DNA of 64,000 bases from Sphingobium sp. (GTDB lineage: Bacteria; Pseudomonadota; Alphaproteobacteria; Sphingomonadales; Sphingomonadaceae), in assembly GCA_035196065.1 (NCBI GenBank), contig CP136575.1, forward strand, positions 1,393,001 through 1,457,000, read 5' to 3'. This document shows positions 54,041 through 64,000 of this stretch, piece after piece. Every line of letters starts with the position of its first letter. The stretch's first letter is position 1. The notes under the pieces were generated by a model that saw only the letters and a program-made list of their open reading frames with translations, searched no databases and was not told the DNA's origin. A program made the translations under genes and the position numbers.

Positions 54041-54056
54041 AGAGGGGTGTGGATAA
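54019..54056. promoter_or_regulatory. Cluster of DnaA boxes
   Basis: TGTGGATAA (the complement of TTATCCACA) occurs perfectly at 54019-54027 and 54048-54056, in the same orientation 29 bases apart. TTTTCCACA, one mismatch on the opposite strand, lies between at 54033-54041. The cluster is just past the fumC stop codon. Two perfect boxes within 40 bases suggest a DnaA-binding regulatory or titration site. Confidence 0.55.
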
Positions 54057-55438
<1,382 letters not shown>

Positions 55439-55442
<4 letters not shown>

Positions 55443-55912
55443 TTCTTTCGCCCGAAATCCACTGTCACGACGTTAGAGCCTTCATTGGCTTCGATTGTCG
55501 GGCCATCATTTTCGGCATGCTCATGATGTTCAGGGCCCGATTCCGCTTCGACATGGAATTGCAGGGCAAAGTCGACTGCCGGATCGACGAAAGATGTGAT
55601 CGCCGAAAAGGGAACATGCAGATGCGCCGGGACTTGGCTGAACGAGAGGCCGACCTCGAAATGCTCGGGTCCGACCTTAAGGTCCCAATATTTATGCTGC
55701 AGGACGATCGTCATCTCGTCCGGAAAGCGCTCCATCAGATGCACGGGGATCGCAACCCCGGGCGCGCGGGTCTTGAAGGTGATGTAGAAATGATGGTCGC
55801 CGGGAAGGCCGCCCGCCGCTACATCACCGAGCACACGGCTGACTACAGCGCGCAGCGCCTCTTGCACGACGTCGTCATAGGGAATCAGGCTGTCGGGTGC
55901 ATCGTCGGTCAT
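55439..55912 (-). CDS. sspB: SspB, ClpXP adaptor (alphaproteobacterial type)
   Basis: The 157-residue protein delivers ssrA-tagged proteins to ClpXP. The N-terminal domain has [27 protein letters not shown] and [22 protein letters not shown], matching the alphaproteobacterial SspB fold. The C-terminal acidic tail and the short VTVDFGRKK end are the ClpX-binding tail. ATG 55912 fits the family; a longer frame to 55996 is not needed. It is translationally coupled to fumC. Confidence 0.93.
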
Positions 55913-56017
55913 ACGCGCATTGGTGGACTGGGTGCGCGGTGAAATCAAGATGAACTTTTGACGGAGAAAGGGCGCACATGCTTGCCAAATCGCCATATCA
56001 GCCTATAGCGCTCAGCC

Positions 56018-56611
56018 ATGCGCACCGCCTCGATCAGTCGAAATACCAAGGAAACCGAAATTGCGGTCGAGGTGAATCTCGATGGCAGTGGCCAGTATGA
56101 AATTTCGACCGGAATCGGCTTTCTAGATCATATGATCGAGCAGTTTTCGCGTCACTCGCTGATCGATATCAAATGCCACATCAAGGGCGACCTGCATGTC
56201 GACCAACATCACACGGCAGAAGATAGTGCGATTGCCATCGGTCAGGCCATATCCAAGGCGCTAGGCGACAAGGCCGGCATCATGCGTTATGGCAGCGCTT
56301 ATTCGCCGATGGACGAAACGCTGAGCCGCGTGGCGCTGGATATTTCCGGTCGCCCTTATTTCGTCTGGAAGGCGGGCTTCACGCAGGAACGGCTTGGCGA
56401 GATGGATACCGAATTGTTCGAGCATTGGTTCCACTCGATTGCCGATGCCGTCGGGCTGACGCTGCATATCGAACTGCTGTACGGCAAGAATAACCACCAT
56501 ATCGCTGAAAGCATCTACAAGGGCTTTGCCCGGGCGATGCGCGCGGCGGTCGAGATTGATCCGCGCAAGGGCGGTGCTATCCCCTCGACCAAGGGGATAT
56601 TGGGTGGCTGA
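56018..56611 (+). CDS. hisB: Imidazoleglycerol-phosphate dehydratase
   Basis: The 197-residue Mn-dependent enzyme of histidine synthesis has paired metal motifs: [33 protein letters not shown], and [19 protein letters not shown] plus [10 protein letters not shown]. It is a single-function HisB, without the phosphatase domain. It leads hisBHAF; hisH starts within its last codons. Confidence 0.97.
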   Translation: MRTASISRNTKETEIAVEVNLDGSGQYEISTGIGFLDHMIEQFSRHSLIDIKCHIKGDLHVDQHHTAEDSAIAIGQAISKALGDKAGIMRYGSAYSPMDETLSRVALDISGRPYFVWKAGFTQERLGEMDTELFEHWFHSIADAVGLTLHIELLYGKNNHHIAESIYKGFARAMRAAVEIDPRKGGAIPSTKGILGG

Positions 56612-57221
56612 TCGGGTCGCGCTCATCGATTATGGCGCGGGCAATCTCCAGTCGGTTCGAAATGCGCTGAAAGCAGCGGGCGCCGATCAAATCGCCGTCA
56701 CTGCCGATCCAGATATTGTTGCGCGCGCGGAGCGTATTGTTCTGCCGGGCGTAGGTGCTTTTGCGCATTGCATGCAGGGTGTTTCTGCCATTGCCGGAAT
56801 GATCGACGCCCTTGAGGCGCGCGTGCGGTGCGAAGGCGCGCCTTTTCTTGGCATCTGTGTTGGCATGCAATTGCTCGCTGATGAAGGCGTCGAACATGGC
56901 AGCACCAAGGGGTTGGGCTGGATAAGCGGCACGGTGAGGGGGATCGAACCCGCGCCGGGCCTGAAAGTGCCGCATATGGGTTGGAATGATGTCAGCCCTG
57001 CCCGTGATCATCCGGTTGTTGCAGCTGGCGAAGCCTATTTTCTCCACGGCTATCATTTTGACGCGACCGAACAGGCCGATGTTCTTGCCACCACCGACCA
57101 TGGCGGCCCGCGCGTCGCAGCGGTTGTAAAGGGCAATATCCTAGGCGTGCAATTCCATCCTGAAAAAAGCCAGGCCTATGGTATCGCGACATTGGCGCGC
57201 TTTCTAAAGTGGTGTCCTTGA
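56604..57221 (+). CDS. hisH: Imidazole glycerol phosphate synthase, glutaminase subunit
   Basis: The 205-residue class I glutaminase makes NH3 for HisF. The nucleophile Cys is in [11 protein letters not shown] and the His-Glu pair in QFHPEKSQ. The start is GTG 56604, which overlaps the end of hisB by eight bases; an upstream frame to 56526 runs through hisB and is not used. Confidence 0.96.
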   Translation: MADRVALIDYGAGNLQSVRNALKAAGADQIAVTADPDIVARAERIVLPGVGAFAHCMQGVSAIAGMIDALEARVRCEGAPFLGICVGMQLLADEGVEHGSTKGLGWISGTVRGIEPAPGLKVPHMGWNDVSPARDHPVVAAGEAYFLHGYHFDATEQADVLATTDHGGPRVAAVVKGNILGVQFHPEKSQAYGIATLARFLKWCP

Positions 57222-57234
57222 AGAAAGATTTGGC

Positions 57235-57963
57235 ATGATAGTCTTCCCCGCAATTGATCTGAAGGGTGGTCAGGTTGTCCGTCTTGCCGAAGGCGATATG
57301 GATCGGGCGACCGTCTATGCCGATGACCCGGCAGCACAGGCCCTTCTCTTTGCAGAGGCCGGTGCAGAGCATCTGCACGTTGTTGATCTTGATGGCGCTT
57401 TTGCAGGCAAACCGGAAAATGCCGAGGCGGTCGAGTATATCATCGAAAATTTCCCCGGCTATGTGCAACTGGGCGGCGGCATACGCAATCGTCAGACCGT
57501 GGAACGCTGGTTCGATCTCGGTGTGGCGCGATTGGTGATTGGCACCGCGGCGCTGAAGGACCCGCTATTCGTCAAGGATATGGCGCGCGAATTTGAAAAT
57601 GGCATCGTCGTCGCCGTAGATGCGCGCGACGGTTTTGTTGCGACTGAGGGCTGGGCGGAAAAATCGGACATGCCGGTGATCGATCTTGCCCGCCGCTTCG
57701 AGGATGCAGGCGTCGCCAGCCTGCTCTTCACCGATGTCGGACGTGACGGGATGCTTACCGGTTGCAATATCGAAGCAACGGTCGATTTGGCCCGCGCGGT
57801 CGATATTCCCGTGATTGCTAGCGGTGGCGTGAAGGGTATCGACGAAATCCATGTCCTTGCGCTGCATGCGCAAGACGGGATTGAAGGCGTGATTACCGGC
57901 CGCGCGATTTATGACGGACGGCTCGATCTGGCGACGGCAATCAGGATGGCGAAACGCGGATGA
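57235..57963 (+). CDS. hisA: ProFAR isomerase
   Basis: The 242-residue TIM barrel isomerises ProFAR to PRFAR. It has [18 protein letters not shown] with the catalytic Asp near residue 8, [12 protein letters not shown], and [14 protein letters not shown] with the second catalytic Asp. It overlaps hisF by four bases. Confidence 0.97.
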   Translation: MIVFPAIDLKGGQVVRLAEGDMDRATVYADDPAAQALLFAEAGAEHLHVVDLDGAFAGKPENAEAVEYIIENFPGYVQLGGGIRNRQTVERWFDLGVARLVIGTAALKDPLFVKDMAREFENGIVVAVDARDGFVATEGWAEKSDMPVIDLARRFEDAGVASLLFTDVGRDGMLTGCNIEATVDLARAVDIPVIASGGVKGIDEIHVLALHAQDGIEGVITGRAIYDGRLDLATAIRMAKRG

Positions 57964-58727
57964 CAGTCCGCATCCGCGTCATTCCCTGTCTCGATGTTGC
58001 CAATGGCCGGGTGGTCAAGGGCGTGAATTTTGTCGACCTGAAGGACGCCGGCGATCCGGTCGAGCAGGCCAAGGCCTATGATCAGGCGGGTGCGGACGAA
58101 TTGTGCTTCCTCGATATCACTGCAAGCCATGAAGGGCGCGATACGATCCTCGATGTCGTTCGCCGCACCGCAGAAGTCTGCTTCATGCCGTTGACCGTTG
58201 GCGGCGGTGTGCGCAGTGCTGAAGATGCGCGGGCATTATTGCTCGCTGGGGCGGACAAGGTCGCCGTTAACAGTGCGGCGGTCGCGCGGCCAGAGGTCGT
58301 TGCCGATATCGCCGAACGTTTCGGCAGTCAGTGTGTCGTCGCCTCAGTCGATGCCAAGCGCTGGTCCGACGGGCGCGACGGGTGGGAGATTTTCACCCAT
58401 GGCGGACGCAAACCGACCGGAATCGATGCCGTCGAACATGCACTGAAACTGGCCGAATTGGGTGCGGGCGAATTGCTCGTGACCAGTATGGATCGCGACG
58501 GCACAAAGATTGGCTTTGATCTGGATTTGACGCGCACCATTGCCGATGCGGTTGCCGTTCCGGTGATTGCAAGTGGCGGCGTTGGAACGCTCGACCATCT
58601 GGTTGACGGCGTGACCATAGGGCATGCCAGTGCGGTGCTTGCCGCGTCAATCTTCCACTTTGGCACATACAGCATCGCCGAAGCGCATGCCGCGTTGCGG
58701 GCTGCGGGATTGCCGGCGCGAAGCTGA
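57960..58727 (+). CDS. hisF: Imidazole glycerol phosphate synthase, cyclase subunit
   Basis: The 255-residue TIM barrel uses NH3 from HisH on PRFAR. It has [17 protein letters not shown] with catalytic Asp near residue 11, [13 protein letters not shown], and [14 protein letters not shown] with the second Asp. It ends the operon; hisE/hisI genes do not follow. Confidence 0.97.
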   Translation: MTVRIRVIPCLDVANGRVVKGVNFVDLKDAGDPVEQAKAYDQAGADELCFLDITASHEGRDTILDVVRRTAEVCFMPLTVGGGVRSAEDARALLLAGADKVAVNSAAVARPEVVADIAERFGSQCVVASVDAKRWSDGRDGWEIFTHGGRKPTGIDAVEHALKLAELGAGELLVTSMDRDGTKIGFDLDLTRTIADAVAVPVIASGGVGTLDHLVDGVTIGHASAVLAASIFHFGTYSIAEAHAALRAAGLPARS

Positions 58728-58758
58728 ACGCCGGATTACAAAAAATTCGATTCTTCCC

Positions 58759-58786
58759 CTTGATCGAGCGCGGCAAACGCTTATCT
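58759..58786 (+). promoter_or_regulatory. Putative promoter of groESL
   Basis: CTTGAT (58759-58764) and CTTATCT (58780-58786) lie just ahead of the CIRCE element with about 15 bases between them. They could be read by the housekeeping or the heat-shock sigma factor; the spacing is a little short. Confidence 0.45.
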
Positions 58787-58795
58787 GGGCTGCAG

Positions 58796-58822
58796 TTAGC
58801 ACTCGATCTGCTTGAGTGCTAA
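58796..58822. promoter_or_regulatory. CIRCE element (HrcA operator)
   Basis: TTAGCACTC and GAGTGCTAA flank exactly nine bases, a perfect match to the CIRCE consensus. It lies 85 bases before groES, so HrcA should repress groESL until heat shock. Confidence 0.97.
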
Positions 58823-58906
58823 TCGCGATTCAGGTGCGGGGAGGGGCTTTCTTTTTCCGGAAAGCCCGTCGCGCCACCAACTGGAAAAAAAAGGAAAGGT
58901 TCAAAA

Positions 58907-59194
58907 ATGGCATTTCGTCCGTTGCATGACCGCGTCCTCGTCCGCCGCGTCGAGGCCGAAGAAAAAACTGCTGGCGGGATCATCATCCCCGATAGCGCTA
59001 AGGAAAAGCCCCAAGAAGGCGAAGTCGTTGCCGTTGGTGAGGGAGCCTATAATGAAGATGGCGACCGCATTAAGCCCGATGTGAAGGCTGGCGACCGCGT
59101 ATTGTTCGGCAAATGGTCGGGCACCGAAGTCAAGGTCGACGGTGAAGAACTGCTGATCATGAAGGAATCTGACATTCTGGGGATCGTTGGCTGA
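58907..59194 (+). CDS. groES: Co-chaperonin GroES
   Basis: The 95-residue ring subunit caps GroEL. It has [14 protein letters not shown] at the start, the mobile loop ~17-32 containing [18 protein letters not shown], and a normal end (DILGIVG). ATG follows AAGGAAAGG. CIRCE lies upstream. Confidence 0.98.
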   Translation: MAFRPLHDRVLVRRVEAEEKTAGGIIIPDSAKEKPQEGEVVAVGEGAYNEDGDRIKPDVKAGDRVLFGKWSGTEVKVDGEELLIMKESDILGIVG

Positions 59195-59236
59195 ACCCAG
59201 CCCGGAACAGGGGGTGGTTTGCCCTCTACTTTCTGA

Positions 59237-60910
<1,674 letters not shown>

Positions 60911-60944
60911 ATCCACCGCTCAGTTCAGGCTGAAACGGAATAAG

Positions 60945-60974
60945 AGGCCGGTGGGGAAACTCGCCGGCCTTTTT
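60945..60974 (+). terminator. Rho-independent terminator of groESL
   Basis: AGGCCGG pairs with CCGGCCT across a short loop and is followed by TTTTT, 34 bases after the groEL stop. Confidence 0.88.
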
Positions 60975-61005
60975 CCTTGCCCACGTTGCTGTTAGAACCC
61001 TGCCT

Positions 61006-61557
61006 GTGTCCCGTCTGATCCTCTTCAACAAGCCTTATGGCGTGCTTCCCCAGTTTACCGACAAGGGAACTGAAGGATCGCCGCGTCCCACGCTGTCGGC
61101 CTTTATCGACGTCCCCAATGTCTATCCCGCCGGGCGGCTTGATATGGATAGTGAGGGGCTGATGCTATTGACCGACGATGGCCGATTACAGGCACAGATC
61201 GCTGATCCGCGACACAAAATGCCTAAATGCTATCTGGTACAGGTTGAGGGCGCAGTTGGTGACGATGCTCTCCAAAAACTTCGTAGTGGGTTCAAGCTCA
61301 ATGACGGAATGACTTTGCCCGCATTGGCCGAAGCGATCGAGCCGCCCGCTCTTTGGCCACGCGATCCACCGATCCGCGTGCGAAAGACAGTTCCCGATAG
61401 CTGGATAAGGCTTACGATACGGGAAGGGCGCAACCGGCAGGTCCGACGGATGACTGCTGCAGTCGGGTACCCCACTCTGCGGCTCGTACGTTGGTCTGTC
61501 GGTGACTGGAGTGTCGAGGGGCTGCCCCCCGGGAAATGGCGAGACTTAAGACTTTAG
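61006..61557 (+). CDS. Pseudouridine synthase, RluE-like (RsuA family)
   Basis: The 183-residue protein lacks the S4 domain. It has [10 protein letters not shown], the catalytic [13 protein letters not shown] (Asp near residue 46), and [11 protein letters not shown]. RluE modifies 23S rRNA U2457. GTG 61006 is the best start, directly before the catalytic domain. Its stop overlaps the convergent phoB stop by four bases. Confidence 0.92.
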   Translation: MSRLILFNKPYGVLPQFTDKGTEGSPRPTLSAFIDVPNVYPAGRLDMDSEGLMLLTDDGRLQAQIADPRHKMPKCYLVQVEGAVGDDALQKLRSGFKLNDGMTLPALAEAIEPPALWPRDPPIRVRKTVPDSWIRLTIREGRNRQVRRMTAAVGYPTLRLVRWSVGDWSVEGLPPGKWRDLRL

Positions 61558-62237
61558 CCGTCCATGGCATATCCGACCGAACGAATTGTCCGGATCGGAT
61601 CGTCCTTGCCAGGCAGTTCGATCGCGCTGCGCAGGCGCCGGATATGAACGTCAACAGTCCGTAGTTCGATATCGCTATCATGCCCCCAGACAGCATCGAG
61701 CAACTGGCTGCGGGATTGCGCGCGACCGGGGCGTTCCATGAAATGCCGCAACAAACGGAATTCGGTGGGGCCAAGCATGATCTGTTGTCCGTCCCGCTTA
61801 ACCCGCACTGCAACTGGATCCAGCTCGATATCGCCTACGACCAGCATACTGCCCGTCATCGCCGGACGTGTGCGGCGCATCACCGCTTCCACACGCGCTT
61901 TTAACTCACGCGGACTGAAGGGCTTGGTGACATAATCGTCTGCTCCCGTCTCCAACCCCCGGATGCGATCCTCTTCCTCACCCCGGGCGGTGAGCATGAT
62001 GACAGGTATCTCCGCCGTTTCACGCCTTTTGCGCAGACGCCGACACACTTCGATACCCGGCATCTGCTCGATCATCCAGTCAAGGATGATGATATCCGGG
62101 ACGAATTCCTCCGCAAGCAGCAATGCTTCCTCACCGTCGGCAGTCTGGGCCACTTCGTAGCCGGCGCTCTTGAAATTCCATTCGAGCAGTTCGGCGAGGG
62201 CTGGCTCATCCTCTACGATCAGGATGCGCGGTGTCAT
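61554..62237 (-). CDS. phoB: Phosphate-response regulator PhoB
   Basis: The 227-residue protein has a receiver domain with [13 protein letters not shown] and phospho-acceptor Asp53 in [17 protein letters not shown] and KPFSPREL. Its OmpR-type winged helix contains [25 protein letters not shown] and [14 protein letters not shown]. It activates phosphate-starvation genes. It overlaps phoU by four bases; the phoR sensor is not in the window. Confidence 0.95.
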   Translation of the reverse strand: MTPRILIVEDEPALAELLEWNFKSAGYEVAQTADGEEALLLAEEFVPDIIILDWMIEQMPGIEVCRRLRKRRETAEIPVIMLTARGEEEDRIRGLETGADDYVTKPFSPRELKARVEAVMRRTRPAMTGSMLVVGDIELDPVAVRVKRDGQQIMLGPTEFRLLRHFMERPGRAQSRSQLLDAVWGHDSDIELRTVDVHIRRLRSAIELPGKDDPIRTIRSVGYAMDG

Positions 62238-62923
62238 TTTTCGCCGTCTTCGATGAATCCGCGATCCGTGAAATAGCGCCCGGTTGCCGCGTAGAAGACC
62301 ATTTCTGCAACATTGGTCGCATGGTCGCCGATGCGTTCCAGATTGCGCGCAACAAACAAAAGTTGCGCTGCGCTGCTGATTGTCGCGGGGTTTTCCATCA
62401 TGTGCGAAACAAGGTTGCGAAAGATCGAATTGTAGAAGTTGTCGAGCTTTTCATCACGCTCGATAACGTCGACGGCAAGTTGTTGATCGCGTGACGCATA
62501 GGCATTCAGCACGTCGCGCACCATGCCCTGCGCAATCTCGCCCATTGCAGGGATCAGGGTAAGTGGTTCAAATTTTTTCTGTCGTTCGATCTCGCCGACG
62601 CGCTTGGCAATGTTTTTTGAATAGTCGCCGATCCGCTCGACTACGCCGGAAATCTTCAGCGCGGCGATCACGTCGCGCAGGTCGTCAGCCATCGGCGCAC
62701 GGAGTGCGATGATGCGCACGGCCAGTTGGTCAACTTCTGCTTCGAGTGCGTCCAGTTTCGCGTCGCCCGCAACCACCGATCGTGCAAGTTCTTCATCATG
62801 ATTGATCAGCGCGTCGACAGCGCGACCGATGGAGATTTCGGCGATGCCACCCATTTCGGCGATAAGGCCGCGCAGCTGGGTGATTTCATTGTCAAATGCC
62901 TTGACGGTATGCTGTTCAGCCAT
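62234..62923 (-). CDS. phoU: Phosphate-specific transport accessory protein PhoU
   Basis: The 229-residue protein is made of two three-helix bundles with the E(D)xxxD metal-binding repeats. The first contains ARSVVAGDAKLDALEAEVDQLAVR and the second LAVDVIERDEKLDNFYNSIFR. It signals phosphate sufficiency between the Pst transporter and PhoR. It is 11 bases after pstB and coupled to phoB. Confidence 0.95.
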   Translation of the reverse strand: MAEQHTVKAFDNEITQLRGLIAEMGGIAEISIGRAVDALINHDEELARSVVAGDAKLDALEAEVDQLAVRIIALRAPMADDLRDVIAALKISGVVERIGDYSKNIAKRVGEIERQKKFEPLTLIPAMGEIAQGMVRDVLNAYASRDQQLAVDVIERDEKLDNFYNSIFRNLVSHMMENPATISSAAQLLFVARNLERIGDHATNVAEMVFYAATGRYFTDRGFIEDGEK

Positions 62924-62934
62924 CGAATAAACTC

Positions 62935-63699
62935 CTAGCCGTAACGGCCTGTAATATAATCCTGGGTGCGCTGTTCGCGCGGATTGGTGAATATGTCCGA
63001 GGTTTCACCATATTCGACAATATTGCCGAGATGGAAAAAGGCAGTGCGCTGCGATACGCGGGCTGCCTGTTGCATGGAATGGGTGACGATCACGATCGCA
63101 TAACGGCCTTTAAGTTCGTCGATTAATTCTTCGATGCGAGCGGTCGCAATCGGGTCAAGTGCCGAGCAGGGTTCGTCCATCAAGATGACTTCAGGGCTCA
63201 CCGCGATTGCACGCGCGATGCAAAGGCGTTGCTGTTGTCCGCCGGACAGGGCCGTGCCGGCATCCGTCAGTCGATCCTTTACCTCGTCCCAAAGGCCAGC
63301 GCGGCGCAGCGATTTTTCGACGATGGCATCCATATCTGCCTTGGTTGCGGCAAGGCCGTGGATGCGCGGGCCATAAGCGACATTTTCGTAGATCGACTTG
63401 GGAAATGGATTCGGCTTCTGGAACACCATGCCGACGCGGGCGCGCAGCTGCACGACATCCATTGTGTTACCGTAAATGTCTTCGCCGTCCAGATCGATCG
63501 TTCCTTCAACGCGGCACGACGGAATGGTATCGTTCATGCGGTTCAGCGTCCGCAGGAAAGTGGACTTGCCGCAACCTGACGGTCCGATGAAAGCCGTGAC
63601 ATGTTCGGTCGCGATGTCGATCGAGACATTGTTGATGGCCTGTTTCGATCCATAATAGACGGATACGTCGCGGGCAGAGATTTTTGTTGTTTCAGTCAT
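62935..63699 (-). CDS. pstB: Phosphate ABC transporter ATP-binding protein PstB
   Basis: The 254-residue ATPase has Walker [10 protein letters not shown] near residue 35, signature [15 protein letters not shown], Walker [14 protein letters not shown], and a switch His in [12 protein letters not shown]. It powers phosphate import through PstC/PstA. It lies 13 bases after pstA. Confidence 0.97.
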   Translation of the reverse strand: MTETTKISARDVSVYYGSKQAINNVSIDIATEHVTAFIGPSGCGKSTFLRTLNRMNDTIPSCRVEGTIDLDGEDIYGNTMDVVQLRARVGMVFQKPNPFPKSIYENVAYGPRIHGLAATKADMDAIVEKSLRRAGLWDEVKDRLTDAGTALSGGQQQRLCIARAIAVSPEVILMDEPCSALDPIATARIEELIDELKGRYAIVIVTHSMQQAARVSQRTAFFHLGNIVEYGETSDIFTNPREQRTQDYITGRYG

Positions 63700-63712
63700 T
63701 GGTTAAACCCGT

Positions 63713-64000
63713 TCACCAGCGCGTTTCAAAGCGGTTGCGGAGATAGATGGCAAGGCCGTTCATCAACAGCAGGACGAACAACAGCACGATGATTGCGGCG
63801 GATGTATTCTGCACAAAACCTTGGTCGACTTCGTCGGACCAAAGGAAGATCTGCATTGGTAACACCGAAGAAGGTTCGGTGATGCTGCCCGGAGGGGTCG
63901 AAACAAAGGCGCGCATGCCGATCATCAGCAACGGCGCTGTTTCACCCAGAGCGCGCGCCATGCCGATGATCGTTCCGGTTAGAATGCCGGGCAGGGCAAG
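63713..64000 (-). CDS. pstA: Phosphate ABC transporter permease PstA (partial, 5' end outside window)
   Basis: The last 95 residues of PstA are visible: LALPGILTGTIIGMARALGETAPLL contains the EAA-like coupling loop, with a final membrane segment (AAIIVLLFVLLLMNGLAIYL) and end RNRFETRW. The frame runs off the window end, so the start and most of the protein lie beyond it. It should form the phosphate channel with PstC. Confidence 0.93.
   Translation of the reverse strand, partial: LALPGILTGTIIGMARALGETAPLLMIGMRAFVSTPPGSITEPSSVLPMQIFLWSDEVDQGFVQNTSAAIIVLLFVLLLMNGLAIYLRNRFETRW

Noticed and set aside
54019-54056. DnaA-box cluster as the chromosomal origin
   Set aside because: Only two perfect boxes, no AT-rich unwinding region beside them, and none of the usual origin-flanking genes.

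Overview
The window looks like a chromosomal segment of a sphingomonad (Alphaproteobacteria, Sphingomonadales). It is mostly GC-rich, has a crtY-crtI-crtB carotenoid block, an alphaproteobacterial SspB and an ATP12-type F1 assembly factor, and carries short GC-rich palindromic repeats common in this group. I see no phage, insertion sequence, integrase or CRISPR array.

Layout. 1-7.0 kb: the end of an unknown gene, pmbA, a CysQ-like phosphatase, then a minus-strand carotenoid run (crtY, crtI, a LOG-family protein, crtB, a GIY-YIG protein) broken up by repeats. 7.1-15.0 kb: a secreted TonB-C protein, a LuxR-type regulator, a sterol-desaturase-like oxygenase overlapping a DUF2141 protein, an FMO/P450 pair, a glycosyltransferase and a MipA-like outer-membrane protein. 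15.0-17.6 kb: a sulfide/persulfide detoxification locus (persulfide dioxygenase-like hydrolase, BigR/SqrR-type repressor, rhodanese, TauE exporter). 17.6-19.6 kb: a TPP riboswitch and thiC. 20.7-22.8 kb: an AT-rich foreign patch with a decayed second thiC tail, followed by a two-gene operon of an unrecognised protein and a RelA/SpoT-domain nucleotide pyrophosphokinase.

24-41.7 kb is an oxygen- and stress-response island: PEP synthase, flavodoxin-fold oxidoreductase, an unusual Nramp-like transporter, tandem Usp, beta-CASP RNase-like protein, triple BON protein, Hsp20, a heme-PAS FixL kinase with FixJ, a GH130 phosphorylase, a PfkB kinase, a host-attachment-family protein, GNAT and a P2-type ATPase. 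A shared TTACGTAGG-type site in front of both ppsA and hsp20, pointing at each gene, makes it likely that the FixLJ pair encoded inside the island drives it.

42-64 kb is mainly housekeeping: tRNA-Arg(CCG), acyl-CoA dehydrogenase, a class A PBP, the crcB-RluA-PaiB-like-HAD-ATP12 run, gmk, fumC-sspB, hisBHAF, CIRCE-controlled groESL, RluE, and the phosphate regulon phoB-phoU-pstB-pstA, cut by the window end.

The best candidates for something new are the RelA/SpoT two-gene operon on its thiC scar, the FixLJ island with its candidate boxes, the SD-sequestering model for the thiC riboswitch, and the repeat sequence built into both ends of crtB.
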